Assembly: GCA_964650465.1 (NCBI GenBank)
Contig: CAZYTA010000002.1
Location: forward strand, 36,246-100,245
Direction: 5' to 3'
Length of the DNA: 64,000 nucleotides
Source: RGIG6353 sp964650465
Lineage (GTDB): Bacteria > Bacillota > Clostridia > Oscillospirales > SIG627
The first letter of the stretch is position 1. Every line of letters starts with the position of its first letter. Shown here piece by piece: positions 17,201 through 26,800 of this stretch. The position numbers and the translations under genes were made by a program. The notes beneath the pieces are model-generated. The model was given only the letters and a program-made list of their open reading frames with translations, did not search any database and was not told where the DNA came from.

Positions 17201-18826
17201 AACGGTAACAACCTCTGCTCTTGTAATTGTCTTGTCGGGACCGAAGGTACCGTCACCGTAGCCGTTAACAAGACCAGAAGCAGCTGCTGCCATTATAGCT
17301 GTGTAATACTTGTTGGAGGTATCAACATCCTTGAATGAAACCTGCTTGCTTTCGGAAAGTATGCAGGAAAGATAAGCAAGCTCAACAAATTCTGCTCTTG
17401 TAATGTTAGCATTCGGGTTGTACTTGTCACCCTCAATGGTGTAGAAATAGCCTGTCTGGTCGAGATAAGCTATAGCATTGTAGAACCAGTCGCTTTCCTT
17501 AACATCGGTAAATCTTGTGGTATATCCTGAGGGAATATCCTGTGTACCGAGAAGAAGTCTTGCGAAGATTGTGCAAGCTTCAGCCTTTGTCATATTGTTA
17601 CCGGGCTTGAATACATTGCCTGCGTAACCGTTGATATAAGCAGCATTTGCGCCGTTGTACTGATAAGGTATCTTGGGAAGTACAGATACGGGTTCGGGCT
17701 CGGGAAGTGTTGCTATGTTATTAAGAGTAACAGTAACCGCAGAGTCCTTTACATATGTCATTCCGTCAACATCTGCATAACGGAGGTCGATAGTCTTGTT
17801 GTCAGCGGAAATCTTCATAAGAATGGGGAATGCTTTGTTCTCTGTACCCCAACCGCCGTCAGTAAGACTTGCAACTACTGTAAGCACATCGTAGCCGTTA
17901 ATGTTTTTATAAACCTTGGTAACAATGTCTTTGCCTGTTGTAGCATTTGATGTTACAACACAGAGAAGATTGTCATGAAGTGACAATGCGTCATTCCAGA
18001 GCTGGTCGCCCTCGTGAGGCTTGTCTATGTTCAAAAGGTTTGACTTGATTGTGGTCTTATATGTACCGTAGACCTTTAGCCATTCGCTTGAACTCATTGT
18101 CCAGGGGTGCTGTGTATACATCTCACCGGTGTTTTGAAGGAGAGAGTGAGTGTAAACGATGGCACGCTTGTCGGGATTTGCCTGCATTGTGGCATTAAAC
18201 CACTCAATAACAGGTGCGCCGGGATATGCTTCAAGCTGGAATATGAGATATTTCTCTCCGCCCTCTTCTATGATGATATAGAAGTTGTTGATGTTGTAAT
18301 CCGAAAACTCAACTACCTCGCAACCGTCTGTGAAGTCAGCGGGCTCGAACAGTGACTGCATGAGGTTGTCTCTCCACATACCGTCGGCATAGTATTCCTT
18401 AAGTGAGAAGGTAATACCGTAGGGGACCTCACAGTCAGTAAGGATTTCACCCATTTTCTTGACATTCTTGAATTCTTCGTTCCATGCCTTGTCTGTAAGG
18501 TTAGCTTCCTTAAGCTCGGGGTCTGTCTTTTTGTTGGGAACAGCCCATCCGGGATAGGTGTAACGCGTACCATTTGTCATAGCGCCGACAAAGCTGGTGT
18601 ACTTGATATTGAAGTCATTTGCATTGAGACCTACCCAATAGCAAGCATCCTCAAGGGGAGTTATGTCCTTGCCTTCACTGGTAAAGTCCTTTACCGCATG
18701 AAAGCTTGCAAGAACAAACTCGCCCTCCTTCACATAGTCGGCTTCAAACTTTACAGATTCCGCAGATACTGCAATGGATGAAAGCACCAACATGAGAAGA
18801 ACTAAAGCTAAAGTCAGTTTTTTCAT
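14207..18826 (-). CDS. Giant SLH-anchored putative glycoside hydrolase, paralog 1
   Basis: 1539 aa with a signal peptide (1-22). Residues about 30-370 resemble a secreted calcineurin-type phosphoesterase without its metal ligands (RAIVYTHSLL kept; the GD and GNHD positions changed). Three SLH domains occupy about 388-585, unusually in the middle. The region from about 600 to 1200 is a probable beta-sandwich plus TIM-barrel enzyme: DIHQGGSTFIQADFNF (837), LGLHTYSSLV (888), MIYLDGFESF (Asp near 1038), APIMEYSSG (Glu near 1076), FRDDLD. An insert at about 955-1000 contains LIDEEI and KRGQLGTTATVHEDGAEIR. The C-terminal 250 aa look like a carbohydrate-binding beta-sandwich. Family not recognised; glycoside hydrolase is inferred from layout and context. 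Its promoter has a weak -35 with activator-like repeats. Confidence 0.85.
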   Translation of the reverse strand: MKKLTLALVLLMLVLSSIAVSAESVKFEADYVKEGEFVLASFHAVKDFTSEGKDITPLEDACYWVGLNANDFNIKYTSFVGAMTNGTRYTYPGWAVPNKKTDPELKEANLTDKAWNEEFKNVKKMGEILTDCEVPYGITFSLKEYYADGMWRDNLMQSLFEPADFTDGCEVVEFSDYNINNFYIIIEEGGEKYLIFQLEAYPGAPVIEWFNATMQANPDKRAIVYTHSLLQNTGEMYTQHPWTMSSSEWLKVYGTYKTTIKSNLLNIDKPHEGDQLWNDALSLHDNLLCVVTSNATTGKDIVTKVYKNINGYDVLTVVASLTDGGWGTENKAFPILMKISADNKTIDLRYADVDGMTYVKDSAVTVTLNNIATLPEPEPVSVLPKIPYQYNGANAAYINGYAGNVFKPGNNMTKAEACTIFARLLLGTQDIPSGYTTRFTDVKESDWFYNAIAYLDQTGYFYTIEGDKYNPNANITRAEFVELAYLSCILSESKQVSFKDVDTSNKYYTAIMAAAASGLVNGYGDGTFGPDKTITRAEVVTVINRVLGLLSNEDTVNKANLERVFGDISGHWAEYQILMASNNNVRGAYFDKIDKTAVKETKTTIEFETKHVKVVINKKGGKVTELINLATGENVVGTSSTPCFAYLISGNGANIAPTEADLLDDGRILMTFKGGYEAYFIVEVYDNFFAVTLDCNLPASLKGAAIGVLSTKEEYSTTDANSYRLSAMPMNTNTNSANSTNGSAKATIGRTYTFTPQTMGAKMGITFGTYGNIREYLKDITDAIDPNVGLTSTAGGPYALDNPDLFKDYVIMSSGINLDNVAEVSQLASKYAVGQIDIHQGGSTFIQADFNFKCALTAEEKEKGVFGTAAMFKERIADVAHKNNVQLGLHTYSSLVPTSAVNILTNPTYQKQICYDATTYTLRGKLTRFRTNIKTNEDASKFKVGDSAAPWNGPYTRYILIDEEIILVQQGTSSGFLNVKRGQLGTTATVHEDGAEIRQFLGHYGMFQPIPGSDLFYHVADLTAKAYNEGDFDMIYLDGFESFARDAFCPSEQRYYYYGEFARRIVSQCIKAPIMEYSSGAPTCLWAARGRGGATDSANRAYKQHKINHRSTNMSYYNNFYTSTFGWFHFNPDVNTEYKNTLRKTMFRDDLDCKGSLAIAWDISTVNDSFSPNAIYNQTRSEDNFAYYTIYSKLRVNNYFAPEVKEQLKAGKYEHKVFRQSDGTWAFKEMKYSFNKVLDTTDDKFITGSDTNPFDEQTPYVRIEQRYSTLGENEVVVLALDENAEISTLAKKHSISTTNISDKITLKVRVLGNGSETDAILIQLGAVVTAETGRNDYVIPLNFTGWREFILADADNADYGPYTFSGTSHTSGLNYETFRAVPNMGAVNSFTIKLCGSCTGVKIDDIRACTTVDAPVKNPSVTVGNTTLTFNTELHSGEFVEYYPETGKAYHTYYEYTYNEETGKYVSDTAHIKEVTYTGKLTVPAGSFKYTYSAEALTAAPTRARVGIGLSGKVITNPDTWVAPNVEIPEDFITYNLDK

Positions 18827-18864
18827 TGTTTGTTTCTCCTTTTTTTAAATATTGTCACATAGTA

Positions 18865-18927
18865 ATTGTACTAAATAATCCAGTTTATAGCAATGGACAA
18901 AACGCCTGTGCTTATGGACAAAACGCC
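18865..18927 (-). promoter_or_regulatory. Weak -35 promoter with two direct GGCGTTTTGTCCAT boxes
   Basis: On the minus strand, TACAAT (18870-18865) sits 17 nt from TTGCTA (18893-18888), a poor -35. Immediately upstream are two exact 14-nt boxes (minus strand GGCGTTTTGTCCAT at 18906-18893 and 18927-18914) with a 21-bp period. The nearer one overlaps the -35 by 1 nt. A partial third copy is at 19030-19040. This is the arrangement of an activator-dependent promoter for paralog 1. Confidence 0.6.
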
Positions 18928-18956
18928 GATTAGTTTTTTGCAATTAGTCATCTTAC

Positions 18957-18997
18957 ACAAAAAGCACCCAGCTAATTTGTTGCAGAGTGCTTTTTGT
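18957..18997 (-). terminator. Terminator of giant SLH paralog 2
   Basis: An 11-bp stem (ACAAAAAGCAC at 18957-18967 with 18987-18997) whose minus-strand 3' arm ends GCTTTTTGT. It lies 69 nt after the stop at 19066. Confidence 0.7.
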
Positions 18998-19065
18998 TAC
19001 TAAAAAATGTATAATTTTGTTTTATCTTTATGGACAAATCGTGTTCAATTAATTGCTACTAAAGT

Positions 19066-22000
19066 TCAATTATTTGCTATTTCCTTGCCCTGACAGCCGA
19101 TGACCACCTGTGCTCTCACAGGCGCATCTGTAACAGGCTCGGCAGAGTATACAAATTCAAACTCACCTGCAGGAACGGCAATTGAACCGCTGAAGGAAAT
19201 TTCCTCTGTTTCTCCATTGTTGTAGTTAAGAACCGCTGTATTAGCTTCGGGGTCATACTCGATGTACTGACCCGCCTCAATCTTCGTATTGAAGGTGATA
19301 GTATTGTCACCGATGGTAACAGAAGGATTGTTTACAGGTGCAACAGTCTGTCTGTATGCCACAATATCGTCCATCATAACACCGTTACATTCACCGCAAA
19401 GTGTTATGTCAATTCCGTTAATCTTGCTGTAATCGGGTATCTCTCGGAACATATCCCAGCTTACCGCATTGATATTTCTTCCCGAGAAGGTGTAATTACC
19501 GTAGTCACCGCAATCGGAGTCAACCAGAACGATTTCCTTCCAGCCCTCAAAGTTGAGAGGGATAACGTAGTCTGTGTACTCATACTCACCGGGACCTGTA
19601 TAGGTCAAGGTTATCATGATCGCATCGGTTTCGGTATTGTTTCCGTAAACATTTACTGCAATAGCCTTTGAGTTTGTAAGGTTAGGCAGCTCAAGGTCTG
19701 TGCGCTTACCTGCAAAATTGGTGACAGGCTGTGTTTCGTCAAGCTCAAGCAGTACCTTTTCCTGCTTAAAGAGGGTAGAGTATCGGGACTCTATTCGGAT
19801 AAAAGGAGTCTGCTCCTCAAAGGGATTGTTTCCCTTACCCTTGTTCAGCGCATCATCAGCGGCATTGTAAATTTTGCCCTTTGAATACTGCATTTCTCTG
19901 AACGCCCATGTACTGTCGGCTCTTTCCACAAGCTTGTATTCATATTGACCCTCACGTATCTGCTTTCTTACCTCCTCTGAGAAGTAGCCGTCAAGTCTCA
20001 GCTTGTTATAAATGTTGTAGTAGGAGATGTTATGCTCCATTACCTTGTTTGTTGCAACCGATTGGAAGCTGTTGTAAACGGTTGAAATGTTCCATGCAAT
20101 TGCAAGAGAGCCCATATGGTCAAGGTCATCCTCAAAGAGCGTCTTTGCAATTGTGTTCTTTTCCGCGTAGCTCTGGTCGGGTGCATAATTGAACCATCCG
20201 AATGTTGTGGGATACATTCTTTCCATCCATGTTTTGTTGGTGTTGAGATGGTTGAGATTGAACTGCTTGTAGGCTCTTGTCGCAGTATCCCATGCAATAA
20301 GTCGGCTTCTTGCGCCCCAGAGAGACGGATAATGTGTGGAAAGCTCAACGATAGGTGCCTTCTCACAGTTTTCAAGAACTATTCTTACAAACTCAGCACC
20401 GTAGTACCACTGCTCTGTGGTGTGCATTCCCATGCCGTCATGAGCATCAAAGTATATCATGTCAAAGCCGCCCTTGTTATAGGTCTCGGCAACCCATTCT
20501 GCCATATTGTAGAAAAGGTCCGAATCTATAATGGGTGCAAACATTCCGTAGTAGTGAATGAGATGTCTTATCTCAGCACCAGCCTTATGCTCCTGTCTTT
20601 CTGTGCCGCACTGTGCGCGTGATACTCTTGTCATACCTGTTTCGTCAACAGCCTCAACCAGCATTATCTCCTGATCGATAAGTATGTACTTGGAGTTTTT
20701 GTAGGTGAAGGAGGTCTTAAGGTCGAAGTTCGAGCAATCTTCTACCGTAGAAACTGCAGTCTTGCCTTTGTTAAGGTCCTCAGCCAGTGTGAATACCTCA
20801 CTGTATTCAAGCTGCTGCTGATATTCGGGAACAGAAAGCACATTTACTGCCGAAGGAGAAACATAGAAGGAGTAAATATGAAGTCCCAATTCAAGTCCCG
20901 CCTCATGATACTTGTCTGCAACGAGAGTCTTGAACTCACTTGCTGTTCCTTGTCTCATGTTGGGGAAGCGGAAGCCCTCGCCTTCAATGTAGTCACCCTG
21001 AATGAATGACGAGCCGCCTTGGTGAATATCTATCTGCTTAAGATTATATTTGAGAGCCAGCTCTATTTCTTCGTCAACCTTGGAGGTGTTTATATTGCTG
21101 ATTATACAGTAATCTCCGTAGTTTGAGGGATAGCTTGTGGAATAGGGGCCTCCTGCCTTGTTTGTAATACCTACATCAGGGTCAATATCGTCTGCAAGTG
21201 CCTGCATCGCATCCACAAAGTCACTGTATTCACAAGCGGCAATTCCGTACTTTGAGCCCATAGTGTCTAAATAACCCTTTGTTACTGTAGCACCTGTTAC
21301 TTTTGCGTAGCCGCCTCCGTAGTATTCTGTGAATGTGTTTGTGTTCATCAGCATACCGCTGAGTCGGATTGAGTTTGGCTCCTCTGAAAATTCCTTGGCT
21401 GTATCAAACGAACAGTAGGTGAGTGAGCTTTCAGCGAGAGGAAGCTCTGTATCAAGCTCAAAGGTGAAGAAGGTGTCATGAGCCTCTATTATCATGTACA
21501 CTACCTCTCCGCCCTCAAATGTAAATCTGAAGCGGTCTCCGTCTCTTTCCATTGTAACGGGGTAGGTGGACCTTGTGGCAGGGGAGTCAAGCTCCATGAG
21601 CGACCCTGCTGTGTACAGAATGTTTTCCCCTGTTTTTTTATTTACAATGCTTACCACTATCGCCTCGTCCTTTTCAATGGTCATGGTCGTAAGTGTGTTG
21701 TCAAAAATAAAGGCATCATCTGTCTCTGTTATTCCTTCTGTGCGGATGCTCTTGTGATAAGGTGCTTCAACATTCTTGTTTGTAGCCGCAAGAATATCGT
21801 ATTCCTCGGGTATTCCCTCAATATCCGTAAAGGTATTGTCAAGAAGCTCTCTGTCAATTGTCCTTTCATTTGCTTTGAGTCCCACAACCCTGTTCATTAT
21901 TGTAACAAACTCGGCACGTGTTACCTTTTTGTCGGGCTCAAACCTGCCATCGTCTGTAAGCTCCATGTATCCCGATGAAACAGCAGGTGTGTATTCATAA

Positions 22001-23472
22001 TAAAGCTCGTCATCGTCACTTACATCGGCAATTATACCTACAAAGGCATCGTTTACATTTGCTGTCCTGTAAAGTATCCTTGCAAGCTCGCCCCTTGTCA
22101 TTGCAGTGTTAAACTTTATTTCTTCATCATATATGTAGTCAAGGTGTCCCTGCGAATCAAGGAAATTCACAGCATCGTAAAGTGCATCACCATCATCAAT
22201 ATCGGAAAATCGGTTTTCCTCTCTTCTCTGCTCGGGATGAATACCTATGAGCGATGCAACGATACTCAGCACCTCGCCTCGTGTCATTGCCTTATCGGGC
22301 TGGAATTTTTCGCCCTCAAAGGGCATATATGCTATATTTGCACCGTTTGGCTGCATTCCTATAACTGTGGGAATGCTTTTATTTACAGGCGGTTTAAGTT
22401 CGGGGAGGTTATCAAGCTTTATTTCAATAAGTTCAGAAATGCATTCACCGCTGTTGTTTACACAGCTTGCCCTTACGGTTTTGTTGTCGTTGGAAATACC
22501 GATAAGAAGAGCATTGTTTCTTGTTTTGGCGGCAACTATGGCAACATCACAGCCACCCGCAGTCTTTTCCACTCTTGTAACTGCTTCGTTTGTAATATCA
22601 GCGTTTGATGTGACTACAAGTATTAGATTGTCATGCTGTGACAGAGCATAATTCCAAAGTGCAGTACCGTCACAGGGCTTGTCTGTCCAGAGAAGATTAA
22701 AGTTCCTGAGCTTTGTGTTTCCTCTGTTTTCGGCTTTGTAAGGATAGCCGTCAGCCCAGTCCCACATCTTCCAGAATTCTCCGTTAGCATCAATGAGTGA
22801 TTCTGTAAAGACGATAGCGCGGTAGTCGCACTTAGCCTTCATGGTCTGGTTAAACCAATCGAGTACGGGTGTTGTGGGCATACTTTCAAGCTGGAATACA
22901 ATGTACTTTTGCTCGTTTACAGTGTATGCAGTATAGTAGTTCTGCTCGTCAAAGGCGAAATGCTCTTCAACTTTTTCGTTGTAAGCATCTTCGTCAAATA
23001 CATCGGGATAGGTTGATTCCCTGTATCCGCCGTATCCGAAATTATCCTCTGCCGCATAGGTCATACCGTAGGGGAGAGGCGAAGAATCAAGTACCTCGAA
23101 GACATCCTTTAAAGCATCTGTATGCGCCATAAAGGCTTCGTCTTCTTTGTTTATATTGATAAGTTTTTTTGTGTCGAGTTTATTTTTAACATAATCGGAA
23201 TATGTATCCTCGGGCTTTGTTGTGAAGCTGCCGAGAAAGCTGACATATGAAATGTTCTGTGCGCTTGCATTATCAATAATCCACTGCACAGTATTTTTTA
23301 TTTCTTCGGAATTTCCTTCGGGAATTCCCTCAGGTGAGTTTATACTTGCGAAAACTATGGCAGAATCTTCCGTGACATCCTCAACTTTTGCAGAGCAGGA
23401 TGCCAGCAAAAATACCGACACAGCCAAAGATGTAAGTATCAGCCAAAGCCTTTTTGAATTTGTTCGTTTCAT
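19066..23472 (-). CDS. Giant SLH putative glycoside hydrolase lipoprotein, paralog 2
   Basis: 1468 aa. Unlike the other four it carries a lipobox (VFLLASCSAKV, Cys near 26), so it should be lipid-anchored to the membrane as well as wall-bound. Residues about 35-365 are a phosphoesterase-like domain with the metal-ligand motifs replaced (FLGSF for a GD motif, YAAEDN for GNHD, FTESL for THS, VTSNA for GHxH). SLH domains follow at about 380-560. The catalytic-type region shows DIHQGGSSFIQGDY, LGLHIYSFYV, MIYFDAHDGM (others have YLDG[FL]E), APIVELSTHY and FEDDLDHMGS. The C-terminal beta-sandwich matches its paralogs. A 16-nt duplication follows the stop. It is the most divergent member and may have another substrate specificity or a sensing role (inference). 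Confidence 0.85.
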   Translation of the reverse strand: MKRTNSKRLWLILTSLAVSVFLLASCSAKVEDVTEDSAIVFASINSPEGIPEGNSEEIKNTVQWIIDNASAQNISYVSFLGSFTTKPEDTYSDYVKNKLDTKKLININKEDEAFMAHTDALKDVFEVLDSSPLPYGMTYAAEDNFGYGGYRESTYPDVFDEDAYNEKVEEHFAFDEQNYYTAYTVNEQKYIVFQLESMPTTPVLDWFNQTMKAKCDYRAIVFTESLIDANGEFWKMWDWADGYPYKAENRGNTKLRNFNLLWTDKPCDGTALWNYALSQHDNLILVVTSNADITNEAVTRVEKTAGGCDVAIVAAKTRNNALLIGISNDNKTVRASCVNNSGECISELIEIKLDNLPELKPPVNKSIPTVIGMQPNGANIAYMPFEGEKFQPDKAMTRGEVLSIVASLIGIHPEQRREENRFSDIDDGDALYDAVNFLDSQGHLDYIYDEEIKFNTAMTRGELARILYRTANVNDAFVGIIADVSDDDELYYEYTPAVSSGYMELTDDGRFEPDKKVTRAEFVTIMNRVVGLKANERTIDRELLDNTFTDIEGIPEEYDILAATNKNVEAPYHKSIRTEGITETDDAFIFDNTLTTMTIEKDEAIVVSIVNKKTGENILYTAGSLMELDSPATRSTYPVTMERDGDRFRFTFEGGEVVYMIIEAHDTFFTFELDTELPLAESSLTYCSFDTAKEFSEEPNSIRLSGMLMNTNTFTEYYGGGYAKVTGATVTKGYLDTMGSKYGIAACEYSDFVDAMQALADDIDPDVGITNKAGGPYSTSYPSNYGDYCIISNINTSKVDEEIELALKYNLKQIDIHQGGSSFIQGDYIEGEGFRFPNMRQGTASEFKTLVADKYHEAGLELGLHIYSFYVSPSAVNVLSVPEYQQQLEYSEVFTLAEDLNKGKTAVSTVEDCSNFDLKTSFTYKNSKYILIDQEIMLVEAVDETGMTRVSRAQCGTERQEHKAGAEIRHLIHYYGMFAPIIDSDLFYNMAEWVAETYNKGGFDMIYFDAHDGMGMHTTEQWYYGAEFVRIVLENCEKAPIVELSTHYPSLWGARSRLIAWDTATRAYKQFNLNHLNTNKTWMERMYPTTFGWFNYAPDQSYAEKNTIAKTLFEDDLDHMGSLAIAWNISTVYNSFQSVATNKVMEHNISYYNIYNKLRLDGYFSEEVRKQIREGQYEYKLVERADSTWAFREMQYSKGKIYNAADDALNKGKGNNPFEEQTPFIRIESRYSTLFKQEKVLLELDETQPVTNFAGKRTDLELPNLTNSKAIAVNVYGNNTETDAIMITLTYTGPGEYEYTDYVIPLNFEGWKEIVLVDSDCGDYGNYTFSGRNINAVSWDMFREIPDYSKINGIDITLCGECNGVMMDDIVAYRQTVAPVNNPSVTIGDNTITFNTKIEAGQYIEYDPEANTAVLNYNNGETEEISFSGSIAVPAGEFEFVYSAEPVTDAPVRAQVVIGCQGKEIANN

Positions 23473-23502
23473 AACATTTATCCTTTCACAATTTATATAT
23501 CA

Positions 23503-23531
23503 ATTGTACACAAAACAAGATAAAATGTCAA
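23503..23531 (-). promoter_or_regulatory. Sigma-A promoter of giant SLH paralog 2
   Basis: Minus strand TTGACA (23531-23526), a 17-nt spacer and TACAAT (23508-23503), about 30 nt upstream of the ATG at 23472. Confidence 0.75.
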
Positions 23532-23562
23532 CCCGCTTACTATCAATTTGCCCAAACAAATC

Positions 23563-23843
23563 AGCGGCGAGCCGCCGCTGGCAATGCTCGCCTATCGTAA
23601 CCTATGGATATACCCAAACAAGTTAAAACGGCGAGGTTGTTTTAATGCAATTTCTCGGGAAATAAAAAAGCGGCGAGCCGCCGCTGGCAATGCTCGCCTA
23701 TCGTAACCTATGTGGAAGCCCAAACAAGGTAAAACGGCGAGGTTCATTTAATACAATTTTTCGGGAAATAAAAAAAGCGGCGAGCCACCGCTGGCAGTGC
23801 TCGCCTATTGTAAGCTATAATGCAATTTCCTTGTAAATAAAAA
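23563..23843 (+). repeat. Three tandem copies of a structured intergenic repeat (period 106-107 bp)
   Basis: This fills most of the 403-bp gap between paralogs 2 and 3. Copies start at 23563, 23669 and 23776. Each begins with a 7-bp hairpin (AGCGGCG, loop AGC, CGCCGCT), then the conserved core GGCAATGCTCGCCTAT, GTAACCTATG and, in copies 1 and 2, AAAACGGCGAGGTT, whose GGCGAG can pair with the CTCGCC of the core. Copy 3 lacks the second half and has one stem mismatch. A related single copy is at 56267-56345. No convincing ORF. Likely a dispersed non-coding element of this genome. Confidence 0.85.
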
Positions 23844-23870
23844 TATCGGGCGAAATGAATTCGCCCGATA
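23844..23870 (-). terminator. Terminator of giant SLH paralog 3
   Basis: A perfect 11-bp stem (TATCGGGCGAA at 23844-23854 with 23860-23870), loop ATGAA, T-rich on the minus-strand 3' side (TTTTTATTTAC). It lies 5 nt after the stop at 23876. Confidence 0.88.
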
Positions 23871-23875
23871 AAGTG

Positions 23876-26800
23876 TTAGTTTAAGGTAATGTACTGAAGG
23901 TCGTCTTCCATCTCGGGAAGTGTCGCTGTCCATGTATCTTCGTTTGCGATAAGCTCGGAGCTTTGAAGTCCGATAACTACCTTTGCTCTCAGAGGACCGC
24001 CGACTGTACCCAAGGTTACGTCTGAGCCTGTCTTCTTTGAAGCGTTGTATGTGTAGGTAAAGTCTCCTACAGGTACTGTAACGGAACCTGAGAAGCTGAT
24101 TTCGGATACTGTTGCAGTATTACCGTTGTTCGTAGGAGATGTTGTGCTGTAATTGTATGAATGATGATATGCCTTGCCAAGCTCGGGGAAGTATTCAATG
24201 AACTCACCGCTTCTCAGTGTAGCCGAGAAGGTTATTGTGCTTCCGTTGATTGTAACAGAAGGATTAACAGCAGGGGAGTTGGTAATTGTGTATGCTCTCA
24301 GGTCATCAATCATTACACCTGCACAGTCTCCTGCAATGTTTACCGCAACGCTGTTAGCTGTGGTAAAGTCATAGCTGTTACGGAAGGTTGAGTAGTCACA
24401 GCTTGTAATTGAGTCGCCGGCAAAATCATAACCGTCATAGTCTGCATTGTCTGCATCAATTAGTATGAATTCTCTCCATCCGGTGTGAGCTGTCGGCAGG
24501 AAGAAGTCGAGACGGCCTGTTTCGCTGACAGATGCAGAGCGGAGAGTAAGAAGTATACCGTCGGATGAATCACCGTTACCATAAACCTTTATCTTGAACG
24601 CACGTGTGCTTGAAAGGTTGGTAGCTGTGAATGAGTGAGTACCTGTAAGTGTACTTACCTCAGCAGCTTCGTCAAATGCCAAAACCGTTACTTCGTTTTT
24701 GCTGAGGGTTGAGAATCTCTGTTCAACTCTGATGTACGGTGTCTGAGCATTATAGGGGTTTGTGCCGCTGCCTGTTGCATATGTCGTGTCCTCAAGGTCG
24801 AATACCTTGTTCTTGAAATAAGTCATCTCTCTGAATGCCCAGCTTCCGTCACTCTGCTCCTGAACTTTGTATTCCTTGCCGTTCAGGATACCCTCCTGAA
24901 GTGTTGCCTTTACATTGTCAGAGAAGTAGTTTGCCTTACGGAGTCTGGAGTACAGACTGTAGTACATGGTATTGTTGGATATTGTTGGATAACTGCTGTA
25001 GGTTGAAACTGCAAATCCGTTAGCAACCGTTGACATATCGAATGCAATACCCATTGAGCCCATATAATCAAGGTCATCAAGGAACATAGTCTTGCTGTAT
25101 GTGTTCTTATAGCTTGCACTCATATCGGGTGCATAATGGAACCAACCGAGTGTTGCTGTAAGATATGCGTTGAGATAACCTCTGTTAGAAGTCAAGTGGT
25201 TATAATTGTACTTCTTGGTTTCACGTGTTCCGTGGTCAACAGCACCGCCTCTTGCACGTGCATTCCAGAAGGCTACAGGGAATGCAGAGCCTTCAATAAC
25301 GGGGTCTCTGTCAAGCTGTGAAAGAAGTCTCTGGAGGAAGGATGCGTAATAGTACCAATGTTCTTCCGAAGGAGCAAAAATATTTCTTGCAAAGGACTCG
25401 AAACCGTCAAGGTATATCATCTCGAATCCGCCGTCATTATAAGCCTTAGCTGTCAGGTCTGCGACGTGATAGAACAGCTCTGAGCCGGGGATAGGCTGGA
25501 ACATACCGTAGTGACCGAGATAGTGAATTATCTTAGCGCCGGCACTGTGTGCTACAGCAGTGGTACCGCACTTTCCTCTCGAAACAGTTGTAAGTCCGGT
25601 TGTGTCGGATGCTGTTACAAGAACTATTTCTTCATCGATAAGGAAGTATCCTGTGTTAGGTCCTGACCAGGGAAGAGAAGATGTGCCTCCGCCTGCCTTT
25701 TCACCTACAAGCTTGATGCCTGAGGGGTCCTCGTTTGTGGGGAATACAGTTGCATCGGCAGCAACATCTGAAGCAAGTGTGAGATTTTCGCTTTCAAGAT
25801 GCATTATCTGCTTTTGCCACTTGGGATTTGTGAGAATTGTTTTTGCTGATGCATCTACAAGTGAAGTGTAAGTGTGGAGACCTAACTGTATGCCTTCAGC
25901 AGTTACAAGGTTACCTATTCTCTCTTTAAATTGAGCCGCTGTAGTAAAGGTTTCGCCTGTTACAGCAGCACACTTGAAGTTGAAATCACCCTGAATAAAG
26001 GATGAACCGCCCTGATGGAAGTCAAGCTGGTCGATGCTGTACTTTTTAAGGGTCTGTGCTGTCTCTGTTGCTGTGCTTGCAGTCAGATTACCTGACTGAA
26101 TTACATAGTCGCCGAATACGTCTGTATTGTCATATGTATAAGCACTGCCCTTTGTGGAAGAAATACCAACACTTCTGTCGATGGCATCGAGTATATCCTT
26201 GAGATACTCTCTGTGCTCACCTGTTTTGCTTCCGCCGAATTTTGAGAATGTGATACCAAGCTTTGCACCCATAGTACCGAATTTTCTCATTGCATATCCG
26301 GTTGTTGCTTTAGCAGCTCCGCCGGGTCTGCTTACCATGTTTGTGTTCATGTGCATTGAAACAGCGGATATTCTGTATGAATCAACATCTGTTGAAAAAG
26401 CAGTATTTACAGTAATATTACCGAACTGGATTAATTTTACTCCCAATGGAAGCTGGGAATCAAGCTCGATGGTAAAGTAATTATCATTTACGTCGATGAT
26501 AAAGTATGCTTCAACACCGTTTGCAAAAACAACCTTGAGTCTGCCGTCAACTATATCAAGAAGCTTGGGTGTAAAGCTGAAGCCTGAATCAACGGTAATG
26601 TATGCGAACCAAGGAGTTACTGTAGCTCCAAGGATTTCGGAATTATCATATTTGTTGATAAGACTTGTTACCTTACCGTTTGTTTTGTTGATTGTTACCC
26701 TCAGTTGAGTTGTCTCGAACTGGATGGCAGAATCTGTTTCAAGAATATCGGATGCATCGGCAGCAATATGACGGTCGCTCTTTACGTTGTCATTTGCAGC

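Noticed and set aside
23222..23626. ORF on plus strand running into the intergenic repeat (ends with RWQCSPIVT-like peptide)
   Set aside because: Mostly antisense to paralog 2. The repeat part is non-coding, and the same peptide appears at 56118-56399 only because the same repeat is translated.
23563..23843. Three regular repeats considered as a CRISPR array
   Set aside because: Units are about 106 bp with conserved inner sequence and no short repeat-unique spacer pattern, and no cas genes are near.
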